DNA of 64,000 nucleotides from Metaruminococcus_A sp050943475 (GTDB taxonomy: Bacteria; Bacillota; Clostridia; Oscillospirales; Ruminococcaceae): positions 1 to 64,000 of the forward strand of contig JBMNPF010000001.1 of NCBI GenBank assembly GCA_050943475.1, in the 5' to 3' direction. Under the pieces are notes generated by a model that saw only the letters and a list, made by a program, of their open reading frames with translations, searched no databases and was not told the origin of the DNA. Each line of letters starts with the position of its first letter. The stretch's first letter is position 1. The position numbers and the translations under genes were made by a program. This document shows positions 9,283 to 17,526 of this stretch, piece after piece.

Positions 9283-9603
9283 ATCTTTCTACGGCCCGGC
9301 CTGTTTGCAGGTTATTCCCTGTAACCTCTGGGCACAGGTATTTTCCATTTCCAAAGGGCCCTGGCGTGTCGCATAGGGCAAGAAGATTCCACAGCGTTTT
9401 CTTCCATCTTTTTACGGCAGCGGCAATCGGTTCTCTCCCTTCACGGAATCAGCAAAACTGTTTTCCAAAGCCAAATGGCCTGAAACCGCTTTGCCGCATA
9501 ATTGCTTCAACTAAAACAAAAAGCACCACCGGGCGGCAATACACTCCTGTCTGCCAGATATAAACAGGGGCAGCTAATGCAGCTGCAACGATGCAAAAAG
9601 AAA
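9283..9603. other. Intergenic stretch with no gene seen
   Basis: About 320 bases between the GH51 terminator and the tRNA-Arg terminator. I find no start codon with a ribosome binding site followed by a plausible frame, and no structured element that I can name. Confidence 0.5.
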
Positions 9604-9632
9604 ACCTGCGGCTGCAAATTGCAACCGCAGGT
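9604..9632 (-). terminator. Terminator of tRNA-Arg
   Basis: The stem CCGCAGGT/ACCTGCGG (arms 9604-9611 and 9625-9632), with an inner GCAA/TTGC pairing, is followed on the minus strand by TTTTCTTTTT. It starts 2 bases after the tRNA 3-prime end. Confidence 0.7.
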
Positions 9633-9633
9633 G

Positions 9634-9710
9634 TGGCGCGCCAGAAGGGACTCGAACCCCTGACCTCTTGATTCGTAGTCAAGCACTCTATCCAGCTGAG
9701 CTACTGGCGC
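9634..9710 (-). tRNA. tRNA-Arg (anticodon ACG)
   Basis: A 77-nucleotide cloverleaf on the minus strand. The acceptor GCGCCAG pairs with CTGGCGC, the D stem is GCTC/GAGT, the anticodon stem CTTGA/TCAAG encloses the loop CTACGAA with anticodon ACG, and the T arm carries TTCGAGT. The CCA end is encoded, with discriminator G. ACG with inosine at position 34 reads CGU, CGC and CGA. Confidence 0.95.
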
Positions 9711-9736
9711 AGATACCTTTTCTCAGGTACCTAAAT

Positions 9737-9765
9737 ATTATAGCCTATGGGACAAGCAATGTCAA
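9737..9765 (-). promoter_or_regulatory. Promoter of tRNA-Arg
   Basis: On the minus strand, TTGACA (9760-9765), a 17-bp spacer and TATAAT (9737-9742), both consensus, about 27 bases upstream of the mature tRNA. Confidence 0.85.
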
Positions 9766-9874
9766 GAGGAATTTCAAAGAAATCCACAATCAACGAACCA
9801 AATGCCTTTCCCCTGCCGCACAACGCAGAAACTACCCTACAAAGCCACAGCCCCAGCATCCAGACGGAACCTTT

Positions 9875-10660
9875 TTACAAAATTTCGTTCAGGTTTGGTT
9901 TTGGATGAACCGCCCGCCAAATGATAAAGGCGCTGACCGGCAGCAACAGCAAGCTAATCCACTGAGAGGTGGAAACGCCGAGAAACCCGCCGCGCTCCGC
10001 ATCGTAGCGGAAAAATTCAAGGACAAACCGCATCACAGCATAGCCAGCCAGGTAAATTCCCGTGAGCAAGCCCGGCTTTTTCATCCGGCGGCCAACAAGC
10101 AGCAGTATGACGCAGAGCAGTAGGTTGCCGCCCGCCTCAAAAAGCTGCACCGGCAGCAGGGTAACACCGTGCGGGGCAACCTCTGAAGCCGAAAAATCAA
10201 AGCCAAAGGGAGAGGGAATCCCATAGCAGCACCCGGCGCAGAAGCAGCCAATCCGGCCAAATGCATGGGCCAGCGGCACCGACGGCATCAGGGTATCCAG
10301 CATCTGCATGGCGGGGATGCGGAATTTTTTCACATACCAACCAATCATGAGCAATGCGCCAATCAAACCGCCGTAAAAGACAAACCCGCCGCGCAGCAGG
10401 TCAATCCACAACTGCGGGGTGGACATGAACCTGCCCCAGTTTTCTGCCATCCAGGGGATAATGGTGATGAGGTACAGAATTTTACCGCCCACAATCAGCC
10501 CGATCACCGCAAACAGGCAGGCGTTGAAAACGTCCTCCCCCTTAAGCCCGGAGCGTTTTGCCCGAAAAATGGCGAGCAGCACTCCCAGAACAAGGCCGAG
10601 GCCGATCATAATACTATACATTGGCACTTGAAGGCCAAATAAATTCAAATATGGAAACAT
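9875..10660 (-). CDS. lgt: Prolipoprotein diacylglyceryl transferase
   Basis: A 261-residue multi-pass membrane enzyme that transfers diacylglycerol from phosphatidylglycerol to the lipobox cysteine of prolipoproteins, the first step of lipoprotein maturation. The Lgt signature is present as HAFGRIGCFCAGCCYG (about residues 133-148), containing the essential arginine of GRIG. About seven hydrophobic segments and the RGGFVFYGGLIGALL segment (about residues 89-103) fit the family, as does the length. GGAGG precedes the ATG. It follows the DUF4190-like gene at 10730, and the terminator between them leaves little room for a separate promoter. Likely clients in this window are the lipoproteins at 26988 and 36815. 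Confidence 0.93.
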   Translation of the reverse strand: MFPYLNLFGLQVPMYSIMIGLGLVLGVLLAIFRAKRSGLKGEDVFNACLFAVIGLIVGGKILYLITIIPWMAENWGRFMSTPQLWIDLLRGGFVFYGGLIGALLMIGWYVKKFRIPAMQMLDTLMPSVPLAHAFGRIGCFCAGCCYGIPSPFGFDFSASEVAPHGVTLLPVQLFEAGGNLLLCVILLLVGRRMKKPGLLTGIYLAGYAVMRFVLEFFRYDAERGGFLGVSTSQWISLLLLPVSAFIIWRAVHPKPNLNEIL

Positions 10661-10671
10661 AGCTCCTCCAA

Positions 10672-10704
10672 AACAAAAGACAGAACCGTTGCCGATTCTG
10701 TCTT
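10672..10704 (-). terminator. Terminator after the DUF4190-like gene
   Basis: Stem AAGACAGAA/TTCTGTCTT (10677-10685 with 10696-10704) followed on the minus strand by TTGTTTT. It lies between the small membrane-protein gene and lgt, so lgt may depend on read-through. Confidence 0.7.
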
Positions 10705-10729
10705 CTGGTTATTCTGTTTGCAATCCCAA

Positions 10730-11017
10730 TTAGGAAAGCGCAACGCCAGCAGCACCCAGAGCGCCAACGCAAGCAACGCAAGCGATGAACAGGATACCGC
10801 AGAGTACCAGACCAATGATCGAGGTAACGAGACCGCCGGTCGCAAGGCCGCTCGGGCTCTGCTTCTTACCCAGAACGCTGAGAATGATACCGACAATACC
10901 GGTGATGACGCCAAGGATGGTGCCCCAACCGAATGTCCAGCCAAAGCAGCCCATGAGGAGGGTAAAGATACCAAGAATCAGGCCGCCGACTGCCAAGCCG
11001 TTTGTTTTGTTTTCCAT
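10730..11017 (-). CDS. Small DUF4190-like membrane protein
   Basis: A 95-residue protein with two long hydrophobic hairpins, GLAVGGLILGIFTLLMGCFG (from residue 8) and GLATGGLVTSIIGLVLCGIL (from residue 57). The repeated GLAxGGLxxxIxGLxL pattern is typical of DUF4190/DUF4064-type membrane proteins. No enzymatic residues are seen and the function is unknown. It has its own consensus promoter (11061-11089) and terminator, and lies upstream of lgt. Confidence 0.7.
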   Translation of the reverse strand: MENKTNGLAVGGLILGIFTLLMGCFGWTFGWGTILGVITGIVGIILSVLGKKQSPSGLATGGLVTSIIGLVLCGILFIACVACVGALGAAGVALS

Positions 11018-11060
11018 AGAACAACTCTCCCATCAAACCATGTTGGTAAATTATATCTAT

Positions 11061-11089
11061 ACTATAAACGAATTATGAACACATGTCAA
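11061..11089 (-). promoter_or_regulatory. Promoter of the DUF4190-like gene
   Basis: On the minus strand, TTGACA (11084-11089), a 17-bp spacer and TATAGT (11061-11066), upstream of the start at 11017. Confidence 0.75.
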
Positions 11090-11114
11090 TATTTATGGCT
11101 TATATTCTTGTAAA

Positions 11115-11142
11115 AAATCCCGCCCAAAAACTGGGCGGGATT
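11115..11142 (-). terminator. Terminator after ireB
   Basis: Stem AATCCCGCCCA/TGGGCGGGATT (11116-11126 with 11132-11142); on the minus strand it is followed by six T. It ends the ireB transcript. Confidence 0.8.
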
Positions 11143-11223
11143 CACAAAATACAACCACAATTTTAACAGCGGACCAAGCCTTCTGCACACATATACAAGC
11201 CAGGCCAACCGCCGCTCTTTAGG

Positions 11224-11469
11224 CTAGTCGTTCAGGTAGCCCTTTACCATTGCGCGCAGCAATTCGTCGCGGTCAATGCGGCGGATGAGGCTCCTTGCAT
11301 TGTTGTGTGTTGTGATGTAGGTCGGATCCTCGGACAGGATATAGCCGACGATTTGATTGATGGGATTATAACCCTTTTCCTTGAGTGCGTCATAGACCAT
11401 GGTCAGGATGTTTTTCATCTCATTTTCCTTGTCTTCATGCACCGAGAAGGTCATGGTTTTGTCGTACAT
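11224..11469 (-). CDS. ireB: IreB-family regulatory phosphoprotein (UPF0297)
   Basis: An 81-residue cytoplasmic protein of the UPF0297/IreB family. In enterococci IreB is a substrate of the PASTA kinase IreK on N-terminal threonines and tunes cephalosporin tolerance. Conserved landmarks are DKTMTFSV near the N terminus (candidate phosphothreonine), YDALKEKGYNPINQIVGYIL in the middle and the DPTYITTHNNAR segment. The ATG at 11469 is chosen over the GTG at 11478 because AAGGAGG abuts the GTG but lies 9 bases from the ATG. It sits downstream of pheT but has its own spacing and terminator. Confidence 0.9.
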   Translation of the reverse strand: MYDKTMTFSVHEDKENEMKNILTMVYDALKEKGYNPINQIVGYILSEDPTYITTHNNARSLIRRIDRDELLRAMVKGYLND

Positions 11470-11563
11470 TGCGCTCACCCTCCTTGTATCATATCATGAT
11501 TTATTTCATCCTATGCAACTGCCGTACTGCCTATACTTTGCCCCCCGTGAAACAGGATATTCT

Positions 11564-13939
11564 TTAGGCGCGCAGGGTAATGCCCATTGCATCCAGCGCT
11601 TTGAGTACACGGCGGACAGCGTTGTCCGCCTCCTCATCGGTGAGGGTACGTTCAAACGAACGCATGGTAATGGCAAACGAAAGGCTTTTTTTGCCTGCTG
11701 GCACCTGCTCGCCGCGGTAAACGTCAAACAGGGTCACATCTTCCAGCGACTTTCCAACCGCTTTTTGAATGGCCTTTTCAACCTCCATCATCGGGGTCTC
11801 TTCGTCGCAGACAACGCTCAGGTCACGCGCGGCCGCCGGGAATTTTGGCAGCGGCTTGTAGGTCTGCTCCGGCAGAACCGCCGTAAACAGCAGCCCCAAA
11901 TCCATGCGGGCAACATAAGCCTTGGTTCCAATGCCGTAGTTCTCCAGAACCTTTGGGTGTACCTCGCCAAAAATACCGTACTCTTCCCCATCCCGTACAA
12001 TTTTTGCACAGCGACCCGGATGGAAGGTCGGCTCCTCTTTGCAGGGAACAACGTCTACTTCGGCAATCCGAAGTGTCGAGAGCAGCGTTTCCACCATGCC
12101 TTTGAGGGTATAAAAATCGGTATTCGGGCCGTAAAGGCCAATGGAAAGCACCTTTTTCTCCTCCGGAAGCTGTTCCGGCGCCGTTGGGATGTACTCCGCC
12201 CCGGTTTCAAACAGGTAGGCTTTTGGTAAACGGTTGTTGTAGTTGCGTGCCAGCGTCTCCAGCATAGACGGGAGAATGGTGGTGCGCATAACGCTGGTGT
12301 CCTCGCCCAACGGATTTAAAATCTCCACCGAACGGCGCAGGGCGCTGTCTGCCGGAAGGGCGATTTTATCGTAATACTTCGGGCTGATAAAGGAATAGGT
12401 CTGAATTTCATTGCAGCCCATGCCGAGCATCGCGCGGACTGCCTTGCGGCCGAACTGCTGCTCCGGGGTCAAATGGCCCTGCGCAGTGCCGCGAATCGCG
12501 GTGACCGGGATCTTATCGTAACCATAGAAACGGGCAATTTCCTCGGCAATATCGGCCTTGGATTCAATGTCAATGCGGAACGGCGGCGCGGTGATGTTAT
12601 CCCCCTCCACCGTAAAGTCCAGTTTTTCCAGGATGGAAACCATCTGTTCCCGCGGGAGTTCAATGCCGAGGAAGCGGTTCACCCACTCCGGCTCCAGCTT
12701 GACAACTGCCGGGGTATTCCTGCTGCCCCAGACATCGACGACGCCGTCGACCACCTCGCCACAGCCCAGCTGCTCCACCAGCTCGCAAGCGCGGGCAAGC
12801 GCATCCTCACAGAGTGCCGGGTCAAGGCCCTTTTCAAAACGGGAGGAGGACTCGGTGCGCAGGCCAATCTTTTTGGCGGTGGTGCGAACCGATGCGCCTT
12901 TAAAGCTCGCGGACTCAAAGACAACGGTCTGGGTATCCTCCATGATGCCGCTGTATTCGCCACCCATAACACCGGCGACCGCGGCGGGTTTTTCCGCATC
13001 GCAGATGACCAGCATTTCCGGGGAGAGCTCATGTACGGTGCCGTCCAGGGTTTCAATGGTTTCGCCCATTTTTGCGTTGCGGACGACGATCTGGCCGCCG
13101 GAAACGTATTTTAAATCAAACGCGTGCATGGGCTGGCCGTATTCCAGCATGACGTAGTTGGTAATATCCACCAGGTTGTTGATGGGGCGCACGCCGGAGG
13201 CGCGCAGCCGCTCACGCATCCAGCGCGGCGATGGGCCGATTTTGACGTTTTTCACCACCCGCGCACTGTAACGGCGGCAAAGCTCGCTGTTTTCCACCGT
13301 TACTTTGAGGTAGTTTTCAATGTTGTCCCCGCTTCCCTTCACCTGCGGCTTGGGGAGGCTGAAGGGTTTATGAAAGGTTGCGGCAGCTTCTCTTGCAAGA
13401 CCGGTGACCGAAAGGCAGTCCGGCCGGTTGGAGGTGATTTCAAACTCGACCGAAACATCGTTTAAGCCAATGGCCGTGTGGATGTCCTCGCCGATTTCGC
13501 AATCCTCCTCAATGATGAAGATGCCGTCCTCAATGGCATAGGGAAAATCGTGCACGGTAAGGCCAAGCTCATTGAGGGAGCAGAGCATACCGTTGCTTTC
13601 CACGCCGCGCAGCTTGCCCTTTTTAATTTTAACCCCGCCCGGCAGGGTAGAACCGTCGAGCGCAACCGGGACAACCGCGCCTGCAAAGACATTGTCAGCG
13701 CCGGTGACAATCTGGATGGAATCTCCCCTGCCGACGTCGAGCTGGCAGACGACCAGTTTGTCCGCATCCGGGTGTTTCTCCACCGAAAGGATTTTGCCGA
13801 CGACAACGTTGCTGACGCCCTCGCCTTCAACTTCGTACCCCTCGACCTTGGAGCCGCTCATGGTCATAGCGGCGGCAAATTCATGGGGGGTACAATCTAT
13901 TTTCACATAATCATTTAACCATTTCATTGACAGGTTCAT
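11564..13939 (-). CDS. pheT: Phenylalanyl-tRNA synthetase beta subunit
   Basis: A 791-residue beta subunit of the alpha2-beta2 phenylalanyl-tRNA synthetase. Domain order is as usual: an N-terminal tRNA-binding OB fold (about residues 40-150, with VEKHPDADKLVVCQ), B3/B4 editing region (about 210-390), B5 (about 400-475), catalytic-like core, and a C-terminal ferredoxin-fold anticodon-binding domain (about 700-791, PKFPAAARDLSVVCDE...). AAAGGAG lies 10 bases before the ATG. It follows pheS by 84 bases in the pheST operon, and its expression presumably depends on the leader upstream of pheS. Confidence 0.97.
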   Translation of the reverse strand: MNLSMKWLNDYVKIDCTPHEFAAAMTMSGSKVEGYEVEGEGVSNVVVGKILSVEKHPDADKLVVCQLDVGRGDSIQIVTGADNVFAGAVVPVALDGSTLPGGVKIKKGKLRGVESNGMLCSLNELGLTVHDFPYAIEDGIFIIEEDCEIGEDIHTAIGLNDVSVEFEITSNRPDCLSVTGLAREAAATFHKPFSLPKPQVKGSGDNIENYLKVTVENSELCRRYSARVVKNVKIGPSPRWMRERLRASGVRPINNLVDITNYVMLEYGQPMHAFDLKYVSGGQIVVRNAKMGETIETLDGTVHELSPEMLVICDAEKPAAVAGVMGGEYSGIMEDTQTVVFESASFKGASVRTTAKKIGLRTESSSRFEKGLDPALCEDALARACELVEQLGCGEVVDGVVDVWGSRNTPAVVKLEPEWVNRFLGIELPREQMVSILEKLDFTVEGDNITAPPFRIDIESKADIAEEIARFYGYDKIPVTAIRGTAQGHLTPEQQFGRKAVRAMLGMGCNEIQTYSFISPKYYDKIALPADSALRRSVEILNPLGEDTSVMRTTILPSMLETLARNYNNRLPKAYLFETGAEYIPTAPEQLPEEKKVLSIGLYGPNTDFYTLKGMVETLLSTLRIAEVDVVPCKEEPTFHPGRCAKIVRDGEEYGIFGEVHPKVLENYGIGTKAYVARMDLGLLFTAVLPEQTYKPLPKFPAAARDLSVVCDEETPMMEVEKAIQKAVGKSLEDVTLFDVYRGEQVPAGKKSLSFAITMRSFERTLTDEEADNAVRRVLKALDAMGITLRA

Positions 13940-14023
13940 GGGATGAACGCTCCTTTATTGCTCTTTTCTGCGGTGAATGGGTTCCAAACCGTTCAGGGGG
14001 CCCGGCAAACTCCGGGTGATCCA

Positions 14024-15043
14024 TTAAAACTGTTTTAGGAACCGCAGGTCGTTCTCAAAGAACAGCCGCAGGTCGTCAATGCTGTAGCGGCGCATAACCA
14101 CGCGCTCCAGCCCCATGCCGAACGCAAAACCGCTGTAAACCTCTGGGTCAATACCGCAGCCGGCAAGCACCTTGGGGTGCACCATGCCGCAGCCGAGCAG
14201 CTCAATCCAGCCCTCGCCCTTGCAGATGCGGCAGCCTTTGCCCCCGCAGGCAAAGCACTGGGTATCCGCCTCAGCAGACGGCTCGGTGAACGGGAAGTGG
14301 TGCGGACGAAAACGGATTTTTGCATCCTCGCCGTACAGGCGCTTGACAAAAATCTCCAGAGTCCCTTTTAAATCCGCCATGGTAATACCCTTGTCCACGA
14401 CAAGGCCCTCAATCTGATGGAAAACCGGGGAATGGGTGGCGTCTACCGCGTCGGAACGGTAAACACGGCCCGGCGAGATCACGCGAATCGGCGGCTTCTG
14501 CTGTTCCATAACACGCACCTGCACCGGGGAGGTCTGGGTGCGCAGCAAGATGTTGTCGCTGATATAAAAGGTGTCCTGTGTATCACGGGCCGGATGATCC
14601 TTCGGCAGATTGAGCGCCTCAAAGTTGTAATAATCGGTCTCAACCTCCGGGCCTTCGGCAATATCGAAGCCCATGCCGAGGAAGATCTCTTCAATTTCCT
14701 CCAGCACCGTAGAAAGCGGGTGCATGGAGCCGAGCTCAAACGGGCGCCCGGGCATGGTTACGTCAAGGCGTTCCGCCGCAAGCTGTTCGTTGAGCTGTTT
14801 TTCCCGGAGCGCGGTCTTGTACTCGTCAAGCTTTTGCTCCAGTTCCTGCCGCACTTCGTTTGCAAGCTGCCCGATGACTGGGCGTTCTTCCTGCGAGAGC
14901 TTGCCCATTTGTTTGAGGATGCCGGTAAGCTCGCCTTTTTTGCCGAGCACCCGCACCCGCAGGTCCTCCAGTTCCCGCACCGTAGTGCAGGCGGCAAGAT
15001 TCTCTAAGGCACACTCTTTAATTTGTGCCAGCTGTTGTTTCAT
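14024..15043 (-). CDS. pheS: Phenylalanyl-tRNA synthetase alpha subunit
   Basis: A 339-residue catalytic alpha subunit that forms Phe-AMP and charges tRNA-Phe. The N-terminal coiled coil (about residues 1-85) is followed by a class II core with motif 2 (PGRVYRSDAVDATHSPVFHQ) and motif 3 (GFAFGMGLERVVMRRY). A cysteine cluster CFACGGKGCRIC within the core resembles the zinc-knuckle insert common in Firmicute PheS. The ATG at 15043 is preferred over a GTG at 15055 because the AGGTGA formed around that GTG is 8 bases before the ATG. It is preceded by a leader of about 150 bases with an attenuator-like hairpin. Confidence 0.97.
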   Translation of the reverse strand: MKQQLAQIKECALENLAACTTVRELEDLRVRVLGKKGELTGILKQMGKLSQEERPVIGQLANEVRQELEQKLDEYKTALREKQLNEQLAAERLDVTMPGRPFELGSMHPLSTVLEEIEEIFLGMGFDIAEGPEVETDYYNFEALNLPKDHPARDTQDTFYISDNILLRTQTSPVQVRVMEQQKPPIRVISPGRVYRSDAVDATHSPVFHQIEGLVVDKGITMADLKGTLEIFVKRLYGEDAKIRFRPHHFPFTEPSAEADTQCFACGGKGCRICKGEGWIELLGCGMVHPKVLAGCGIDPEVYSGFAFGMGLERVVMRRYSIDDLRLFFENDLRFLKQF

Positions 15044-15121
15044 ATTGACAGTCACCTCATCTGGTTTAATACACCGTTAAAAGCCCGCGAAAGCTGCCGC
15101 CAAAAAGCAGGGGCGTATAAT

Positions 15122-15164
15122 AAAAACTCCCGTCACCTACCGCCTCATGGGGCATTGACGAGAG
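15122..15164 (-). terminator. Attenuator-like hairpin in pheST leader
   Basis: On the minus strand CTCTCGTCA (15164-15156) pairs with TGACGGGAG (15135-15127, one G-T pair), followed by TTTTTATTAT. It begins about 30 bases after the predicted transcription start and well before pheS, so it can stop transcription before the operon. No canonical T-box TGGNACCGCG motif is present in this leader. Confidence 0.6.
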
Positions 15165-15201
15165 ATGGACAGCGGTTTTTCCTGGGCGTTTGCTGTTTGT
15201 T

Positions 15202-15230
15202 ATTATAACAAATCTCCTGTGAAGTTGCAA
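15202..15230 (-). promoter_or_regulatory. Promoter of pheST
   Basis: On the minus strand, TTGCAA (15225-15230), a 17-bp spacer and TATAAT (15202-15207). It is divergent from the plus-strand promoter at 15241. Confidence 0.8.
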
Positions 15231-15240
15231 GGGTTTTGGA

Positions 15241-15269
15241 TTGTAATAACACACTTTTTATGGTATAAT
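15241..15269 (+). promoter_or_regulatory. Promoter of the DUF6106/AcpS-NnrD operon
   Basis: TTGTAA (15241-15246), a 17-bp spacer and TATAAT (15264-15269). The first start codon with a ribosome binding site is at 15640, so the transcript has a leader of about 365 bases. Confidence 0.75.
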
Positions 15270-15270
15270 A

Positions 15271-15639
15271 ACCTCACGCCGCGTGGCCGCACCGGCCAAA
15301 TGCGAATGATAGGCGGTGCGAAGAACGCCGCGGTTATCCCGCGAGGTACAAACCCATCAATAGGATGGCGGGTTGTCCTGCGGGGGATGAATCTGCCGAC
15401 CGACTGGCTTTGGAGAATACGGCCCATGACTTTTAGCAGCTTGCCGTTGTGGGGGCTCATGCGGTTTCCCCATCAAAACGGGGGCTTTCCAAAAGACATA
15501 CCAAGCCGTTGCCCGGCGGCGGTGCCCTAGGCCGGAGCAGCGTCCCGTCCTTCCGGGTGCAGCGCGGCGGAAGCTGTGGTTTAACCCGGCAGGCGGCAAT
15601 CAGACATGTCCTGCACATCACCAAGGAGGATCTCAACCA
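15271..15639 (+). ncRNA. Candidate structured leader RNA
   Basis: This GC-rich stretch follows a near-consensus promoter and holds no convincing gene. Nested helices can be drawn at its 5-prime end: ACCTC (15271) with GAGGT (15343), CCGCG (15279) with CGCGG (15329), and GCACCG (15289) with CGGTGC (15314). A further hairpin is AACCC-ATC around 15350 with GAT-GGC-GGGTT. I could not match it to a named riboswitch, 6S RNA, SRP RNA or RNase P. It could be a cis-regulatory leader or a small RNA. Confidence 0.4.
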
Positions 15640-16158
15640 ATGGATATTTACAAAGAACAGCTTGTGACCAAGAAAAACTCTTCTGCCGACCTTGCCAAAC
15701 GGGTGATGATCCTGGCCGCAGCCGGTATTCTGATTCTTGGCTGTATTTTTATCATTCCCATTTCCGGCCAGTTTTACTTTATTCCGCTGCTGGTAATTGC
15801 CGGCGTTATTTATGCGTTGTTTGCGTTTTTTCCGCAGCTCAATGTGGAATACGAATACATTTTCACCAACGGAGACCTGGATGTGGACAAAATTATGGGA
15901 AAAGCAAAGCGCAAACGCCTTGCGACCATTGATGTAACCACCATTGAGGAATTTGGCCGGTACGAGCCTGCCGCCTTTGCGGGCAAGGAGTTTGCCACCC
16001 GCCTGATGGCCTGCAGTTCCCCCACCGATCCAGACGCCTATTACGCCGTGCTGACCCACCCCAAATTTCAGCGGCTGCTGCTGGTCTTCAATCCCAATGA
16101 GGTTATTCTGGAAAGCATGAAGGAATATCTTCCAAGGACGGCGACGGTCAATGTATAA
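15640..16158 (+). CDS. DUF6106-like two-helix membrane protein
   Basis: A 172-residue protein. Residues about 20-66 form two adjacent transmembrane helices (VMILAAAGILILGCIFIIPI, then FIPLLVIAGVIYALFAFFP), followed by a cytosolic domain that begins NVEYEYIFTNGDLDVDKI. This resembles DUF6106 proteins of Clostridia, with no known function. AAGGAGG lies 9 bases before the ATG. The stop overlaps the AcpS-NnrD start by 8 bases, so the two are translationally coupled. Name assignment is from memory of the family and only moderately sure. Confidence 0.65.
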   Translation: MDIYKEQLVTKKNSSADLAKRVMILAAAGILILGCIFIIPISGQFYFIPLLVIAGVIYALFAFFPQLNVEYEYIFTNGDLDVDKIMGKAKRKRLATIDVTTIEEFGRYEPAAFAGKEFATRLMACSSPTDPDAYYAVLTHPKFQRLLLVFNPNEVILESMKEYLPRTATVNV

Positions 16159-17467
16159 AATTGGAATTGATTTGGTTGACATCAGCCGAATGCAAAAATG
16201 CCTTGAGAACCCTCGTTTTCTGACGAGGGTTTTTTCAGCCGACGAACAGACACATATCTGCTCGAACGGCAGGCCGAACGCCCCATCCGCGGCCGCGAAT
16301 TTTGCGGCGAAAGAGGCGTTTTCCAAAGCCCTTGGCACAGGGGTACGCAGATTTTCCCTCAGCGAGGTCGGCGTGCTTCGGCATGAAAATGGGGCGCCTT
16401 ACCTTTCCCTCACCGGCCGCGCAAAGGCCATTGCCGATGAACGCAGCCTGAGCTTCACTGTAAGCATCACCCATGAGGCAGGAAGTGCCTGCGCGGTGGT
16501 GGTTGCCTGTTCAGGCAACAGCGCACTCCCCGCTTTGACCGATGCACGGATACAACGGCTCCGGCAGCATTTCGGCGCCGATTTTTCCGGTGGTATTCCG
16601 CTGGAGCGCGGGCTGATTGCCTCGGTTTTTCCTAGGCGGGACGCTTATTCGCATAAGGGAAGCTACGGCAAACTCATCATTGTTGCCGGCTGCCGGAATT
16701 ACCGGGGCGCAGCGGCGCTCTGTACCCATGCCGCCCTGCGGAGCGGCGCCGGTGTTGTGACGTTGGCCTCGGTGCCCGAAGCAGTCGACGCCGTGGCCTC
16801 CAAGCTGTACGAAGCGGTCTACCGCCCTCTGCCGGAAAATGAGGAAGGTACCCTTTCCACGCTGGCAATTCCTCTCCTTTTGGAACAGATAAAAGGCTGT
16901 TCGGCGCTGCTCATCGGGTGCGGGCTGGGCTGGAATGAGGACACCACAGCGGTGGTCCGAGCGCTCATTGAGGCGGCGGACTGCCCTGTTGTTCTCGACG
17001 CGGACGGCATAAACTGCATCTCCGGCTGCATAGATATATTGCGAACAGCAAAACGCAGAATGATTGTAACGCCGCACATCGGCGAAATGTCCCGGCTGTG
17101 CGGAAAAAGCGCGGCTGCGATCAAAGCCGATCCCATCCGGTGTGCAAAGGAATTTGCACGGGAATACGGCGTGGTGCTGGTGCTCAAGGATGCTGACACC
17201 GTCATCGCCTCGCCTGACGGCACCGTTTACCTGAACACAACCGGAAACGCCGGTATGGCGCGGGGCGGCAGCGGGGATGTTCTGGCGGGTATTATTGCAG
17301 CGTTCGCGGCGCAGGGCATCCCGGCGGAATATGCAGCCGGGTGCGGGGTTTACCTCCACGGCGCGGCGGGCGACCTCGCCGCACAGGAGGACTCAATGCT
17401 CGGCATGCTTCCAAGCGATATGATTGCGGTTCTGCCAAAGCTGTACCATTTTGCCGAAGGGGATTAA
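16151..17467 (+). CDS. Fusion of holo-ACP synthase and NAD(P)H-hydrate dehydratase
   Basis: A 438-residue two-domain protein. Residues 1-125 are AcpS, which transfers 4-phosphopantetheine from CoA to acyl carrier protein: IGIDLVDISRM carries the metal-binding aspartate, FAAKEAFSKALGTG the conserved Glu and Lys, and FTVSITHE the core strand. Residues about 150-435 are the ADP/ATP-dependent NAD(P)H-hydrate dehydratase (NnrD), which repairs hydrated NADH: GSYGKLIIVAGCRNYRGAAA, the LDADGINC strand and NAGMARGGSGDVLAG (nucleotide-binding, catalytic Asp). The epimerase domain NnrE that usually partners NnrD is absent. No stop or start codon separates the domains. AcpS and NnrD are often neighbours in Firmicutes; here they are one chain. 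Confidence 0.9.
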   Translation: MYKIGIDLVDISRMQKCLENPRFLTRVFSADEQTHICSNGRPNAPSAAANFAAKEAFSKALGTGVRRFSLSEVGVLRHENGAPYLSLTGRAKAIADERSLSFTVSITHEAGSACAVVVACSGNSALPALTDARIQRLRQHFGADFSGGIPLERGLIASVFPRRDAYSHKGSYGKLIIVAGCRNYRGAAALCTHAALRSGAGVVTLASVPEAVDAVASKLYEAVYRPLPENEEGTLSTLAIPLLLEQIKGCSALLIGCGLGWNEDTTAVVRALIEAADCPVVLDADGINCISGCIDILRTAKRRMIVTPHIGEMSRLCGKSAAAIKADPIRCAKEFAREYGVVLVLKDADTVIASPDGTVYLNTTGNAGMARGGSGDVLAGIIAAFAAQGIPAEYAAGCGVYLHGAAGDLAAQEDSMLGMLPSDMIAVLPKLYHFAEGD

Positions 17468-17526
17468 ACGCGGAGGCCGGCTTGCACCGGCGGCGCGTAC
17501 TCTCTGCGGCGTGAGGAGCGGTGGCT

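Noticed and set aside
15066..15155. Leader peptide with Phe codons in front of pheST
   Set aside because: The 29-codon frame has no ribosome binding site, and its Phe codons are scattered rather than clustered, so leader-peptide attenuation is not supported.
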